A DNA stretch of 64,000 nucleotides from assembly GCF_017876165.1 (NCBI RefSeq), contig NZ_JAGINQ010000007.1:124001-188000 (forward strand), given 5' to 3'. A model generated the notes under the pieces. It was not told the DNA's origin, made no database searches, and saw only the letters and a program-made list of their open reading frames with translations. Shown here in pieces: positions 44,353 to 54,846 of the stretch. The first letter of the stretch is position 1; every line of letters starts with the position of its first letter. The position numbers and the translations under genes were made by a program. Source of the DNA: Azospirillum soli (GTDB lineage Bacteria; Pseudomonadota; Alphaproteobacteria; Azospirillales; Azospirillaceae).

Positions 44353-44395
44353 GCCCCCCTCCCGTCCGCGGCTGGGCCATGGACGGGAGGGGGGC
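44353..44395. terminator. Hairpin between convergent genes
   Basis: GCCCCCCTCCCGTCC/GGACGGGAGGGGGGC, 15-bp perfect arms, 13-nt loop, between asd and the dehydrogenase at 44404. No U tract, so a transcript-ending structure for both strands but with unknown efficiency. Confidence 0.65.
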
Positions 44396-44403
44396 AACAA
44401 CAC

Positions 44404-45276
44404 CTATCGCACGAACAGCCGATACAGCGCGGCGTGGTCCAAACCGCCGTCGCCCTGCTCGGCCAGCATCTCGAACAGTTCCAAGCTCAAGCCCAGCGCC
44501 GGCAGTTGGATGCCCGCCTGTTCGGCCAGCTCTTCCGCCTGCCGCAAATCCTTGATCTGGGTGGCCACGCGCCCGCCCGGCGTGAAGTCGCCGGTCACCA
44601 TGCGCTGTCCGTGCAGTTCCAAAATCCGCGACTCCGCGAAGCCGCCGCGGATCGCCTCGCGCACCTTGGCCGGGTCCACCCCGGCGGCCTTCGCCAGAGC
44701 CAAGGCCTCCGCCACGGCCCCGATGGTCAGCGCGACGATCACCTGGTTGGCAGTCTTAGCGACCTGCCCGGCCCCGACATCGCCCACATGGGTGATGCGC
44801 TGCCCCAGCACGCCGAACAGAGGCAGGGCGCGGGCGAAGGCATCCTCGCCGCCGCCCGCCATGATGGTCAAGGTGCCGGCCTCCGCCGCCACCGTCCCGC
44901 CGGACACCGGAGCGTCCACCCACTCGGCACCCTTGGCGCGCACGGCTTCCGCGATCCGCCGCGTCGCCGCGACCGCCGTCGTCCCCATGTCGACGATGAG
45001 GTGACCCGGCCGCAGCGACTCCAGCAGAGACTCCGCGACCGTTTCCACCGCCACCGTGTCGGACAGCATCAGGATCACGGCGTCGGCGCGGGCCGCGACC
45101 TCGGCCGGGCTGGCGGCGGGGCTCATGCCTTCCTTCGCCAGTTCCTCGATCGGCCCCGGACTGCGACTGTGGATGACCAACGACGCGCCGGCCTTCGCCA
45201 GATTGCGCGCCATCGGCCGTCCCATCAGGCCGAGCCCAATGAAGCCGACCGTCCGTCCCGTGAGATCGTCCATCAT
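44404..45276 (-). CDS. NAD(P)-dependent 3-hydroxyisobutyrate/tartronate-type dehydrogenase
   Basis: 290 residues. VGFIGLGLMGRPMARNLAKA is the beta-hydroxyacid dehydrogenase nucleotide site, DAPVSGGTVAAEAGTL the second motif, and GQVAKTANQVIVALT carries the catalytic Lys. Family includes 3-hydroxyisobutyrate dehydrogenase, GarR and glyoxylate/succinic semialdehyde reductases. Substrate not decided. Last in a two-gene minus-strand group with the TerB gene 10 bp upstream. Confidence 0.88.
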   Translation of the reverse strand: MMDDLTGRTVGFIGLGLMGRPMARNLAKAGASLVIHSRSPGPIEELAKEGMSPAASPAEVAARADAVILMLSDTVAVETVAESLLESLRPGHLIVDMGTTAVAATRRIAEAVRAKGAEWVDAPVSGGTVAAEAGTLTIMAGGGEDAFARALPLFGVLGQRITHVGDVGAGQVAKTANQVIVALTIGAVAEALALAKAAGVDPAKVREAIRGGFAESRILELHGQRMVTGDFTPGGRVATQIKDLRQAEELAEQAGIQLPALGLSLELFEMLAEQGDGGLDHAALYRLFVR

Positions 45277-45286
45277 GGTTCCACGA

Positions 45287-45691
45287 TCACAGGCGCATGT
45301 GCCGGGCGCGGGCGCCGCGTTCGATGGCGGCGGCGCACAGCCGGTCCACCCCCAGCTTGTGCCGGATCATCTCCAGCATGCGCAGTTCCTCCTGCGAGGC
45401 GGAGGGATCGGCGGCGGCGATGTCGCAGGCGACCGCGTAGCCCGTCTCGGCCAGCTTGTGCGGGATGGCTTCCTTGATGATCTGCAAGGTGGTCTCCAGC
45501 CCGTCCGCGTCGGACAGCAGACCGGTGCACTCACGTGTCACGTCGGTCAGCCGTTCGATGTCGAAATCCTGGAAGACCGGCAGGTAGCGAACGTTCTCGC
45601 CAATCGCCTCAAGCTCCGCGTCCGTCATGTCGCCGTCGCAGGCCGACACAAGCACCATGACGTAGATGAGCGCGCTGTGATGGTTGATCAT
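45287..45691 (-). CDS. TerB-like protein
   Basis: 134 residues, with GGAGA before the ATG at 45691. The helical pattern LIYVMVLVSACDGDMTDAEL with acidic DGDMTDAE resembles the TerB/DjlA-N metal-binding domain. Probably cytoplasmic, function unspecified (tellurite resistance in the named family). Divergent from the AEC transporter. Confidence 0.75.
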   Translation of the reverse strand: MINHHSALIYVMVLVSACDGDMTDAELEAIGENVRYLPVFQDFDIERLTDVTRECTGLLSDADGLETTLQIIKEAIPHKLAETGYAVACDIAAADPSASQEELRMLEMIRHKLGVDRLCAAAIERGARARHMRL

Positions 45692-45818
45692 CGAATCTCC
45701 TTGGGCAAAGCCACTGCCAATCTTGCCCGCCGCCATCGCTCCGTCAAGGGAGCCATGCCGCAAACGGGGAGGTGCCCCGCTCGACAGGGGGCACGGCCAC
45801 CCCGTAAGGTCGCATCCC

Positions 45819-46766
45819 ATGTCGGTTGTCCTCAATGTGGCGCTCCCCGTCTTCGCCATCATCCTGGCGGGCGTCCTTTCCGGTAAGGCGAAGATTCTCG
45901 GCCCCGCCTCGTCGGAGGCGCTGAACAAGTTCGTCTACTGGATGGCCCTGCCGCCGGTATTGTTCCTGGGCACCGCGCGCCGCTCCCTGCCGGAGATCTT
46001 CAACGGCCCCTTCATCGGCGCGTTCCTGGGATCCATGCTGCTGGTCTACGCGCTGGGTGCGCTGCTCGGGTGGCTGATCCATCGGGAGCGGTCGCAGATC
46101 CTGTGCATGCAGGGGCTGAACGCCTGCTTCTCCAACACCGGCTACATGGGCATTCCCCTATTCCTGGCCGCCTTCGGCCCGGACCACCTCGCCCCCACCA
46201 TCCTCGCCACCGTGATCATGAGCGCGATCATGGTCGGCATCGCGGTGATCTGGCTGGAATTCGCCAACAATCACGGCCACGGGCTGGGCAAGGCCCTGCG
46301 CGACGTGGGCCGGGCGCTGGCGAAAAATCCGCTGATCGTCTCCACGGCGGTCGGCATCGGCTGGTCGGTGTTCCTGCCCGGCGTCCCCGTGCCGCGCCCC
46401 ATCGCCACCTATTGCGAGCTGATGGGCGCCTCGGCCGGCCCCTGCGCCCTGTTCGCCATCGGCCTGTTCCTCGCCACGCAGAGCCTGAAGGCAAACCTGA
46501 TCGAGGTCGGCTGGATCAGCGCGCTGAAGCTTGTCGTGCAGCCGGCCCTGGCGTGGCTGCTGATCCAAACCCTATTCCCGCTGGACCCGTTCTGGGCCGG
46601 CTCGGCGATCATCCTGGCCGGCCTGCCGACCGGCGCGCTCACCTTCGTCGTCGCCTCGCAGTACCAGATCTACGTGGAGCGCACCTCCTCCGCCATCCTG
46701 GCCTCCACCATCCTCAGCGTGGTGACGCTGTCGGCGCTGCTGGCGATCTACGCACCCGCGCAATGA
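45819..46766 (+). CDS. AEC family transporter
   Basis: 315 residues, about 10 membrane helices. The N-terminal LNVALPVFAIILAGVLSGK and central NTGYMGIPLFLAAFGPD are the auxin-efflux-carrier signature, the latter with its conserved Asn-Thr-Gly-Tyr-x-Gly. Likely exports or imports a carboxylate (malonate, malate or similar). Substrate unknown. Confidence 0.87.
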   Translation: MSVVLNVALPVFAIILAGVLSGKAKILGPASSEALNKFVYWMALPPVLFLGTARRSLPEIFNGPFIGAFLGSMLLVYALGALLGWLIHRERSQILCMQGLNACFSNTGYMGIPLFLAAFGPDHLAPTILATVIMSAIMVGIAVIWLEFANNHGHGLGKALRDVGRALAKNPLIVSTAVGIGWSVFLPGVPVPRPIATYCELMGASAGPCALFAIGLFLATQSLKANLIEVGWISALKLVVQPALAWLLIQTLFPLDPFWAGSAIILAGLPTGALTFVVASQYQIYVERTSSAILASTILSVVTLSALLAIYAPAQ

Positions 46767-46862
46767 ACCGGCGCTTTCCGTCACGCCGCTCGGGCGAAAC
46801 CGCCCCGCCCGCGGTTCTTGTCAAGGCTCCGCCCGCCGTATAGACTGCGCCGCGCATCAAGA

Positions 46863-46954
46863 GTTGAGCGGACGCTCAACGCCAACCTGCTTCCCGAGCA
46901 AGGTGGCGTCCCGAAGGGGGATGTGGCCGAACCGGCAACCAAACGGGTCTCGCC
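46863..46954 (+). promoter_or_regulatory. Structured leader of metA, possible SAM-type riboswitch
   Basis: Between AEC and metA (236 bp): a GTTGAGC/GCTCAAC hairpin (46863-46880), a longer hairpin GCCAACCTGC/GCAAGGTGGC (46881-46907), a TCCC/GGGGA hairpin, then GGCCGAACCGGCAACC ending with the GGCAACC core known from SAM-I-family aptamers. A closing GGCG/CGCC pair is possible. The class is not certain and no expression platform is obvious. Confidence 0.4.
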
Positions 46955-47002
46955 ATAATCTTTGCTCCGCTCGATGCGTTGGACAGCGGAGCAGAACGGC
47001 AC

Positions 47003-47932
47003 ATGCCCATCAAGATACCCGACGATCTCCCCGCCTGCGCGGCACTTCAGGCCGAAGGCGTCGTGATCATGCGCGAAACCGACGCCGTCCGGCAGGACAT
47101 CCGCCCCCTGCGGTTCGGGCTGCTCAACCTGATGCCCGACAAGATCCGGACCGAAACGCAGATCGCCCGCCTGCTGGGCGCCACGCCGCTCCAGGTGGAG
47201 CTTTCGCTGATCCGGATCACCAACCATGTGCCGCGCAACACCTCCACGGACCACATGGGCGCCTTCTACCGGGCGTGGGAGGACGTCCGCCGGGAGACGT
47301 TCGACGGCTTCATCGTCACCGGCGCGCCGGTCGAGAAGATGCCGTTCGAGGAGGTCTCCTATTGGGACGAGCTGTGCGCGGTCTTCGACTGGACGCAAAG
47401 CCACGTCCATTCCTGCCTGAACATCTGCTGGGCGGCGCAGGCGGCCGTCCACCACTTCCACGGCGTGCCGAAGCACATCCTTCCGGCGAAGGCCTTCGGC
47501 GTGTACCGGCACCGCAATCTGGCGCCCGCGTCACCCTATCTGCGGGGCTTCTCGGACGATTTCTCCATCCCGGTCTCGCGCTGGACCGAGGTGCGCCGCG
47601 AGGATCTTCCCCCCGACGGCGGCCTGCGCGTGCTGATGGATTCGCCGGAGATCGGCCTCTGCCTGCTGGAGGATCCCGCCCACCGCTCCCTGCACATGTT
47701 CAACCACATCGAATACGATTCGGACACGCTGCGGAACGAGTATGTGCGGGACGCCGCTAAGGACGAGACCACGGCGCTTCCCCACGGCTATTTTCCGGAC
47801 GACGACCCGACCCGCCCGCCCGAGAACCGGTGGCGGAGCCACGCCCATCTGCTGTTCGCGAACTGGATCAACCAGATCTACCAGACGACGCCGTTCGACA
47901 TCGCGCGGATCGGGCAAGCGGACGCGGCCTGA
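47003..47932 (+). CDS. metA: Homoserine O-acyltransferase
   Basis: 309 residues. A TTG 24 bp upstream is in frame but the ATG has GGAG upstream. The nucleophile Cys is in [12 protein letters not shown], and the catalytic His and Glu are in [12 protein letters not shown] (H-E pair). [10 protein letters not shown] and [11 protein letters not shown] are the family pattern. It acylates homoserine with succinyl- or acetyl-CoA, first step of methionine synthesis; MetA enzymes of many alphaproteobacteria use acetyl-CoA, which sequence here does not settle. Confidence 0.93.
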   Translation: MPIKIPDDLPACAALQAEGVVIMRETDAVRQDIRPLRFGLLNLMPDKIRTETQIARLLGATPLQVELSLIRITNHVPRNTSTDHMGAFYRAWEDVRRETFDGFIVTGAPVEKMPFEEVSYWDELCAVFDWTQSHVHSCLNICWAAQAAVHHFHGVPKHILPAKAFGVYRHRNLAPASPYLRGFSDDFSIPVSRWTEVRREDLPPDGGLRVLMDSPEIGLCLLEDPAHRSLHMFNHIEYDSDTLRNEYVRDAAKDETTALPHGYFPDDDPTRPPENRWRSHAHLLFANWINQIYQTTPFDIARIGQADAA

Positions 47933-47952
47933 CGGCAGCCGACCGCCTCCCC

Positions 47953-50718
47953 CTACCAGCCCCGCAAAAACTCCGCCGTTTCCTCCACGGCCTCCTTGAT
48001 GCCGACGCGCCGCACCTCGACGCCCTCCGGGAAAGCGCCAAACAGGCGGCTCGGCATCATGGGGTCGAGCAGCACGAACACGCCTGTGTCGTCCGCCCGC
48101 CGCACCAAGCGCCCAAAGGCCTGCTTCAGCCGCAGCCGCGCGATCATGTCCTCGTAGCGCCGCCGCCCGAAGGCGTCCCGCCGCGCCCGGTGCAGGATGT
48201 CCGGCCGGGGCCACGGCACGCGGTCGAACACGATCAGCCGCAAGCTCCGCCCCGGCACGTCCACCCCGTCGCGCACGGCGTCGGTGCCCAGCAGGCAGGC
48301 GTGCTCCTCACCCCGGAAAATGTCGATCAGGGTCGCCACGTCCAGCGGGTCCACATGCTGCGCGTAAAGCGGTACGCCCGCCCCATCCAGCGGCTCCACG
48401 ATCCGGTCGTAGACGGCGCGCAGCCGGCTGATCGCCGTGAACAGCCCGAGTCCCCCGCCGCCCGCCGCCTGAAACAGCGAGCGATAGGCGGCCGACACCT
48501 GCCCCAGATCGTCCTTGCGCACGTCGGTGACCACCATCACCCGCGTCCGGTTGGGATAGTCGAACGGCGAAGGCACCTGCGCCCGAACCGCCGGCTTCGG
48601 CAGATGCGACGCGCCCGAGCGGTCCTCCGCCGCGCGCCAGTCCTGCTCCACGTCGCCCGTGCCGTCGGTCAGCGTCGCCGAGGTGACGACCATCCCGTGC
48701 GCCGGTCCGGCCAGCGCTTCCGCAAACGGAACGGTCGGGTCGATCCAGTGCCGGTACAGGCCCACATCGACATCGCGCCCGTCGATGCGCTCCACCGCGA
48801 ACCAGTCCACGAACTGCGGCGGCGTCTCCACGGGCAGGGTCTTCAGCATGGACCGCCACGCCTCCACCGTCAGCGTGCCGCGCCGGTGCAGGCTGCGCGC
48901 CATGGCGTCGATGCGCCGCCGTTGGTCGCTGTCCAGCTCCGCCGCCTCGTCCTCCAGCCGGCTCGCCAGCCGCCGCGACAGCCCCTCCAGCGGTTCCGAC
49001 AGCCGGACCAGCGCCTCTTCCAAAGCCTGCGCCGCCTCCAGCAGCCCGTCCACCGGATAGGCCTTGTCGGCCTCCAGGCTGTAGGGCCCGCCCTGCCCCG
49101 CCGTCCGCGCGTAGACCTGATGCCGCGCGGTCAGCAGAAAGCGCTCGGTCGGCCCCTGCGGGTTGTCGCCGGCCAGTCGCGCCGCCCAGCCGTCCGCCGG
49201 CAGCACCCGCGCGCCCAGCAGCACGGCATCGAGAAGTTCCAGCGCCTTGTCGTCGTTGGCGACCAGATCCTCCAGCCGCCGCTTCAGCCCGCGCGCCCGG
49301 CTGCGCCCGGTCTCCTCCGCGCCCAGCAGCCAGCGCCGCAGCTCCTGCGTCTCCCGCCCCGTCAGATGCCCCGCGAACGCGCTGTCCGCCGCATCGAACA
49401 CATGATGCCCCTCGTCGAACACGTACCGCGTCGGCAAGGTCGGCTCTTCCCCGCCGCCCAGCGCCGCCTGGACCATGACCAGCGCGTGGTTGGCGATGAC
49501 CACGTCGGCCTTGCGGGCGCGGCGGATGCTCTTCTCGATGTAGCAGCGGGCGTAGTGGTCACAGGCCGAATAGATGCACTCACCCCGCCGGTCGGCGAGG
49601 CCCAGCGTCCGCGCCCGCCCGGCGATGTCCACCAGCCATCCCGGAAAGTCGCCGCCGGTCATGTCGCCGTCGCGCGTCGCCGCCGCCCAGCGCGCCATCA
49701 GGCCTACACCCACGGCGTTGTGCGGCTGCATCGGCATGCCGCGCACGGCCTCTTCCAAGTTCAGCAAGCACAGATAGTTCTCGCGCCCCTTGCGCAGCAC
49801 GACCTTGCGCGCCTTGGTCGCCGGGTCGGGGTAGAGGCGATCAAGCTCCGCGTCGATCTGGTGCTGGAGGTTGCGGGTGTAGGTGGAGATCCACACCGGC
49901 CCGCCGTTCTTCTCCGCCCAGACCGTGGCCGGCGCCAGGTAGCCCAGCGTCTTGCCGACGCCCGTTCCCGCCTCCGCCAGCACCACATTGGGCGTGTCCG
50001 GTGCGGGCCGGGGTGCGAAGGCCGCCGACACCGCGCTGGAATAGTCGGCCTGCTGCGGGCGCGGTTCGGCCTGCTTGCCGGGCACCGTCGCCGACAGCAT
50101 CTCGGCCAGCCGCCGCCGTGCCTCATCCGGCTCCACAGGGTGATGCGCGGGCGGCGGTTCCGGTGGGCCGTCCTGCCATTCCTTGATGCGCATCCACACG
50201 CGCAGCCCCGCCCGCGCCGCCCCCTTGTCCGGCCCCTCCGGCTTGCCCAACGCCGCCAGCACGGCCGGCGCCCAGGGCCAGCCCGCGCGCCCCATCTCCC
50301 AGGCGAAAGCCACGGGATCGGACGCCTCCTCCCGCCCTGGCGTGCCCAGCAGCCCCAGCAACCGCCGCACCGCCCGCTGGAGGGCGACGGCGTCCGCCTC
50401 CAGCCCATCGGGGGTCGGCACGTCCAGCGCCTCGGCCAGCCCGCGCGGGGTCGGCACGCAGAAGCTCGCCGGCTTCACGAAGGCGAACAGCTCCAGCACG
50501 TCGAAGGCCGCGAACGGCTCGATCCCCAGCCGCCGCGCCATGGCCCGCGCATGGCAGACCAGCGGCGGCTGCCGGCGCACCAGACGGACGGCCGCGTCGC
50601 GGGACAGTTCCTCCACCTCGCCGTCGGGACTGAGCGCCACGACATGACGCGCGCCGGCCACGAGGGTCGGCGCGTCGTCGAGGCGGAAGCTGTTGGCTGG
50701 GACCGCAGTCATATCCAT
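47953..50718 (-). CDS. DinG/XPD-type ATP-dependent DNA helicase
   Basis: 921 residues from the ATG at 50718; an ATG at 50712 is an alternative. Walker A AEAGTGVGKTLGYL (about residue 285), four cysteines of a likely 4Fe-4S cluster (ENYLC, then GECIYSACDHYARC), the DEAH-variant box VFDEGHHVFD, and C-terminal motifs (TSATLTDGTGD, DRVPWPRPDI, QAFGRLVRR). It should unwind damaged or branched DNA 5' to 3'. An N-terminal 200-residue extension has no recognised domain. Confidence 0.9.
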   Translation of the reverse strand: MDMTAVPANSFRLDDAPTLVAGARHVVALSPDGEVEELSRDAAVRLVRRQPPLVCHARAMARRLGIEPFAAFDVLELFAFVKPASFCVPTPRGLAEALDVPTPDGLEADAVALQRAVRRLLGLLGTPGREEASDPVAFAWEMGRAGWPWAPAVLAALGKPEGPDKGAARAGLRVWMRIKEWQDGPPEPPPAHHPVEPDEARRRLAEMLSATVPGKQAEPRPQQADYSSAVSAAFAPRPAPDTPNVVLAEAGTGVGKTLGYLAPATVWAEKNGGPVWISTYTRNLQHQIDAELDRLYPDPATKARKVVLRKGRENYLCLLNLEEAVRGMPMQPHNAVGVGLMARWAAATRDGDMTGGDFPGWLVDIAGRARTLGLADRRGECIYSACDHYARCYIEKSIRRARKADVVIANHALVMVQAALGGGEEPTLPTRYVFDEGHHVFDAADSAFAGHLTGRETQELRRWLLGAEETGRSRARGLKRRLEDLVANDDKALELLDAVLLGARVLPADGWAARLAGDNPQGPTERFLLTARHQVYARTAGQGGPYSLEADKAYPVDGLLEAAQALEEALVRLSEPLEGLSRRLASRLEDEAAELDSDQRRRIDAMARSLHRRGTLTVEAWRSMLKTLPVETPPQFVDWFAVERIDGRDVDVGLYRHWIDPTVPFAEALAGPAHGMVVTSATLTDGTGDVEQDWRAAEDRSGASHLPKPAVRAQVPSPFDYPNRTRVMVVTDVRKDDLGQVSAAYRSLFQAAGGGGLGLFTAISRLRAVYDRIVEPLDGAGVPLYAQHVDPLDVATLIDIFRGEEHACLLGTDAVRDGVDVPGRSLRLIVFDRVPWPRPDILHRARRDAFGRRRYEDMIARLRLKQAFGRLVRRADDTGVFVLLDPMMPSRLFGAFPEGVEVRRVGIKEAVEETAEFLRGW

Positions 50719-50848
50719 GCGGCGCAGTATAAAGGCCCCCGCCCGCGCAAAGCGAGCACAGCCGTGTTGACCGATCCGCTTGTCCCACCCGAAAGTGGCG
50801 CCCCGGCCCCAACCCCGCCCCAACCCCACATGGAGGGAGACGAACGGC

Positions 50849-51535
50849 ATGCGGTTTTCGGTACGGCGTCTGCTGCGCTTGGCGGTCGCGATCGCGTTTG
50901 CCTTGGCCGCCTTCAGCGTCGGCTGGGCGGCGCTCTACCGCGTTGCGCCGGTCCCCGCCACGCCCCTCATGCTGATCCGCGCCGCCGGGGGCAGCGGCCT
51001 GGAGAAGGACTGGGTGCCGCTGTCGACCATCTCCCCCCACCTCGCCCGCGCGGTGATCGCGGCGGAGGACTCGCAGTTCTGCGGCCACGGCGGCTTCGAC
51101 TGGGCCGCCATCGGCGAGGCGCTGGAGGACAACGAGGAGGGCGGACGCCTGAAGGGCGGCAGCACGATCAGCCAGCAGACCGCCAAGAACGCCTTTCTCT
51201 GGCCCGACCGTACCTGGGTCCGCAAGGGCGTGGAGGCCTACTTCACCCTGCTGATCGAAACTCTCTGGCCCAAGCGCCGCATCCTGGAGGTCTACCTGAA
51301 CATCGTGGAGTGGGCCGACGGCGTCTACGGCGCGGAGGCAGCATCACGCCACCATTTCAACAAGCCGGCCTCGTCCCTCACCCGCCGCGAAGCCGCCCTT
51401 CTCGCCGTCGTCCTTCCCAGCCCCCGCCGCTGGTCGCCGTCCACCCCCAGCGCCTACGTCGCTCGCCGCGCGAGCGTCATCGAACGCCGCATGGCGGTGG
51501 TGGAGCGGGAAGGGCTGGCGGGGTGCGTGCGTTAG
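50849..51535 (+). CDS. mtgA: Monofunctional peptidoglycan transglycosylase
   Basis: 228 residues, with GGAGGGA before the ATG. One membrane helix (about 10-32), then a GT51 domain: [15 protein letters not shown] (catalytic Glu), [24 protein letters not shown]. It polymerises glycan strands without cross-linking. Overlaps the convergent SMR gene by 4 bp. Confidence 0.93.
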   Translation: MRFSVRRLLRLAVAIAFALAAFSVGWAALYRVAPVPATPLMLIRAAGGSGLEKDWVPLSTISPHLARAVIAAEDSQFCGHGGFDWAAIGEALEDNEEGGRLKGGSTISQQTAKNAFLWPDRTWVRKGVEAYFTLLIETLWPKRRILEVYLNIVEWADGVYGAEAASRHHFNKPASSLTRREAALLAVVLPSPRRWSPSTPSAYVARRASVIERRMAVVEREGLAGCVR

Positions 51536-51855
51536 GCGCTACCCCCGGCCATCCGCAGACTCACCACGCCCGCGACGATCAGCAGGATCCCCGCCAGCTT
51601 CAGCAGGCTGGCCGACTCCCCGAACACCCAGATGCCGATGGCCGCGATGGCCGCCGTGCCGACCGCCGACCAGATCGCGTAGGCGACCCCGACCTCGATG
51701 TCCTTCAGCGCCTGCGCCAGCAGCACGAAGGCTGCCAGATAGCAGACCACCACCGTCACGCCCGGCCACAGCCGGGTCATGCCGTCGGACATCTTCATGG
51801 CGGTGGTGCCGACGATTTCAAAGACGATGGCGATGGTCAGGTAGAGCCAGCTCAT
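51532..51855 (-). CDS. SMR family multidrug/guanidinium transporter
   Basis: 107 residues, four membrane helices, conserved Glu ([15 protein letters not shown]) and [18 protein letters not shown] and G residues typical of EmrE/SugE/Gdx proteins. Gdx (guanidinium) versus Qac type cannot be decided here. Starts at the ATG at 51855 with GAGG upstream. Confidence 0.88.
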   Translation of the reverse strand: MSWLYLTIAIVFEIVGTTAMKMSDGMTRLWPGVTVVVCYLAAFVLLAQALKDIEVGVAYAIWSAVGTAAIAAIGIWVFGESASLLKLAGILLIVAGVVSLRMAGGSA

Positions 51856-51978
51856 TCCGGTCCTCGGGAAAATGCCCTTCAGATGTGCGCGCTCATCCCC
51901 AAACGGGCAAGCGCCGGCTTGCACCACCCGCCCCGCGTCAGAATGCGCTATGCACAAGGAAGTAGTCCCGATGTATGA

Positions 51979-53199
51979 ATGAGAAGCGCATCTCCAAACC
52001 TCCGGACCAGAAATCCCGCCATGGCGCTAGCCCCCCTTCCCTTCCGGCCGGAGCCAAACGGCGTGCAAGACGGCGCATCCTTCAGCGACGACGATCTGGT
52101 CCTCGGCGACGGCGACCTCGCCGAAAAGTTGAACGCGCTGTATCGGGAGATGCGTGCCGACCCGCTGCTGGCCGGCATCACCCGCATCGCCGCCGCCGTG
52201 TACGACCCGAAGAACGACACGGTGAAGACGTTCCTGCACGCCAGCGACGGCCCGAACGCCATTGGTCGCTACACCGCCCACCTCCACGATCTGCCGGGCC
52301 TGTCCTCGGTGGCCCGCACCGGGCGGCCGCTGATCGTCGGCGATCTGCGCGCCGCGGCGACCGGCGGCGAGCAGACCCGCCGCCTCGCGGACCTCGGCAT
52401 GCGCTCGCGCTATGTCACCGCCATCCGGCGGCAGGGCGTGCTGTACGGGTTCCTCTTCTTCAATTCGACGCAGCCCGGCTATTTCACGCCGGACGTTCTG
52501 GCCCGCCTTGTCCCCCACCGGCGCGTCATCACGTTGATGGTGGCGGGGGAACTGGCGCTGATGCACGCCATGCTCGGCGCCGTCCACACCGCCCGCACCA
52601 TGAGCCGCCACCGCGACGAGGAGACCGGCGGCCATCTGGAGCGCATGGCCCATTTCGCCCAGCTGATCGCCCGGCGCCTTGCCGTGCCGCACGGCCTGTC
52701 CGACGCCTTCCTGGAGTATCTGTTCCAGTACGCGCCGCTGCACGACATCGGCAAGGTGGCGGTGCCCGACCACATCCTGCTGAAGCCCGGCCGCCTGACG
52801 CCGGAGGAATTCGCGGTCATGCAGACCCACGTCCAGAAGGGGCTGGAGATCGTGGACGGCATGCGCCGCGACCACGGCCTGCAAGGGCTCCCTTACGGCC
52901 AGCTCCTCGCCAACATCATCGCCCACCATCACGAGACGGTGGACGGTTCCGGCTACCCGCGCGCCCTCTCGGGCGACGCGGTGTCCATCGAGGGCCGCAT
53001 CACCACGGTCGCCGACGTGTTCGACGCGCTGACCAGCGTGCGCCCCTACAAGACCGCCTGGAGCAACGCCGACGCCCTGGCCTTCCTGCGCGAGAAGGCC
53101 GGGTCCAAGTTCGACCCCGCCTGTGTCGAGGCGCTTGCCGCCCAGATGGAGGCGGTGGAGGAGATTCAGCGCCGTTTCCGCGACGAATCGCTCGACTAG
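51979..53199 (+). CDS. GAF-HD-GYP domain protein
   Basis: 406 residues; an ATG at 52021 is an alternative start. A GAF-like domain (about 55-200) precedes an HD-GYP domain (about 210-385): ETGGHLERMAHFAQ, HDIGKVAVPDHIL, AHHHETVDGSGYPRAL and VADVFDALTSVRPYK. The GYP motif (SGYP) and HD residues are intact, so c-di-GMP hydrolysis is expected, regulated by a small-molecule signal at the GAF domain. Transcribed toward lysS, with 71 bp between. Confidence 0.9.
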   Translation: MRSASPNLRTRNPAMALAPLPFRPEPNGVQDGASFSDDDLVLGDGDLAEKLNALYREMRADPLLAGITRIAAAVYDPKNDTVKTFLHASDGPNAIGRYTAHLHDLPGLSSVARTGRPLIVGDLRAAATGGEQTRRLADLGMRSRYVTAIRRQGVLYGFLFFNSTQPGYFTPDVLARLVPHRRVITLMVAGELALMHAMLGAVHTARTMSRHRDEETGGHLERMAHFAQLIARRLAVPHGLSDAFLEYLFQYAPLHDIGKVAVPDHILLKPGRLTPEEFAVMQTHVQKGLEIVDGMRRDHGLQGLPYGQLLANIIAHHHETVDGSGYPRALSGDAVSIEGRITTVADVFDALTSVRPYKTAWSNADALAFLREKAGSKFDPACVEALAAQMEAVEEIQRRFRDESLD

Positions 53200-53270
53200 T
53201 TGCGTTTTTTCCCCGCCCGCCCTAGGGTCCGGCCTTTCCGACACGTGTGTTTGTTGAAGGGGCTCCAACC

Positions 53271-54839
53271 ATGACCGGCGAGCGGGATTTGGCGTTGCAG
53301 GCGAAGGCGTGGCCGTTCGAGGAGGCGCGCAAACTGGTCGCGCGCTTCGCAAAAGCGCCGCCGGCCAAAGGCTACGTCCTGTTCGAGACCGGCTACGGCC
53401 CGTCGGGCCTGCCGCACATCGGCACCTTCGGCGAGGTGGCGCGCACCACCATGGTGCGCCAAGCCTTCCAGCGGATGAGCGACATCCCGACCAAGCTCTT
53501 CTGCTTCTCCGACGACATGGACGGCCTGCGCAAGGTGCCGGACAACGTCCCGAACAAGGAACTGGTCGCCGCCAACCTCGGCAAGCCGCTGACCCAGGTC
53601 CCCGACCCGTTCGGCACGCACGAGAGCTTCGGCGCGCACAACAACGCGCGCCTGCGCGCCTTCCTCGACAGCTTCGGCTTCGAGTACGAGTTCCAGTCCT
53701 CCACCGACTGGTACAAGTCCGGCCGCTTCGACGAGGCGCTGCTCGGCGTCCTGCGCAACTACGACGAGATCATGGCGGTCATGCTGCCGACCCTTGGCGA
53801 GGAGCGGCAGGCAACCTACAGCCCGTTCCTGCCCGTCTCCCCGACCTCCGGCCGCGTCCTCCAGGTCCCCGTGCTGGAGCGCAACGTGGACGCCGGCACC
53901 ATCGTCTTCCAGGATGAGGACGGCAAGAAGGTCGAGGTCCCCGTCACCGGCGGCCACGTCAAGCTGCAGTGGAAGCCGGATTGGGGCATGCGCTGGTACG
54001 CGCTGGGCGTCGATTACGAGATGTACGGCAAGGACCTGATCCCGTCCGCTGAGCTGGCCGGCAAGATCGTCAAGATCCTCGGCGGCCCCCCGCCGGAGGG
54101 CTTCAACTACGAACTGTTCCTGGACGACAAGGGTCAGAAGATCTCCAAGTCCAAGGGCAACGGCCTGACCATGGAGGAATGGCTGGCCTACGCCCCGCCG
54201 GAGAGCCTCGCGCTCTACATGTTCCAGAAGCCGAAGTCGGCCAAGCGCCTGTACTTCGACGTGATCCCGCGCGCGGTGGACGAGTATCTGGCCTTCGTCG
54301 CCAAGCTCCCCGTGGAGGAGCCGTCCAAGCAGTTGGAGAACCCGGCCTGGCACATCCACAACGGCAAGGCGCCGGAGGTCCGCTCCGACGTGTCCTTCAA
54401 CCTGCTGCTGAACCTCGCGGGTGCCGCCAACGCCGAGACCAAGGACGTGATGTGGGGCTTCATCAGCCGCTACGCGCCCGAGGCGACGCCGGCCAACAGC
54501 CCGTTCCTGGACAAACTGGTCGGCTACGCCGTCCGCTACTACCAGGATCAGGTGAAGCCGACCAAGCAGTACCGCGCCCCCACCGACGCCGAGCGCGCCG
54601 CGCTGGAGGATCTGCTGAAGCGTCTGGACACCGTTCCCGCCGACGCTGCGGCCGACGTCATCCAGAACGAGGTCTTCGCGGTCGGCAAGGAGCACGGCTT
54701 CACCGAGCTGCGCGCGTGGTTCCAGGCCCTGTATGAAGTGCTGCTGGGCCAGACCACCGGCCCCCGCATGGGCTCCTTCATCCAGCTCTACGGCCTCAAC
54801 GAGACCAAGGCCCTGATCCGCGAAAAGCTGGCGGCGTAA
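53271..54839 (+). CDS. lysS: Class I lysyl-tRNA synthetase
   Basis: 522 residues from the ATG at 53271 with AAGGGG upstream. The class I core: HIGTFGE (HIGH) near residue 45 and KISKSKGNG (KMSKS) near 288, and a C-terminal helical domain. Class I LysRS is of archaeal type and is the only lysyl enzyme in many alphaproteobacteria. No class II lysS seen in this window. Confidence 0.95.
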   Translation: MTGERDLALQAKAWPFEEARKLVARFAKAPPAKGYVLFETGYGPSGLPHIGTFGEVARTTMVRQAFQRMSDIPTKLFCFSDDMDGLRKVPDNVPNKELVAANLGKPLTQVPDPFGTHESFGAHNNARLRAFLDSFGFEYEFQSSTDWYKSGRFDEALLGVLRNYDEIMAVMLPTLGEERQATYSPFLPVSPTSGRVLQVPVLERNVDAGTIVFQDEDGKKVEVPVTGGHVKLQWKPDWGMRWYALGVDYEMYGKDLIPSAELAGKIVKILGGPPPEGFNYELFLDDKGQKISKSKGNGLTMEEWLAYAPPESLALYMFQKPKSAKRLYFDVIPRAVDEYLAFVAKLPVEEPSKQLENPAWHIHNGKAPEVRSDVSFNLLLNLAGAANAETKDVMWGFISRYAPEATPANSPFLDKLVGYAVRYYQDQVKPTKQYRAPTDAERAALEDLLKRLDTVPADAAADVIQNEVFAVGKEHGFTELRAWFQALYEVLLGQTTGPRMGSFIQLYGLNETKALIREKLAA

Positions 54840-54846
54840 CGAAAAT

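Noticed and set aside
47830..51978. A 1,382-codon open frame on the plus strand across the helicase, mtgA and SMR region
   Set aside because: It is the Arg/Pro/Gly-rich shadow typical of high-GC DNA, antisense to a well-recognised DinG/XPD helicase and out of frame with mtgA.
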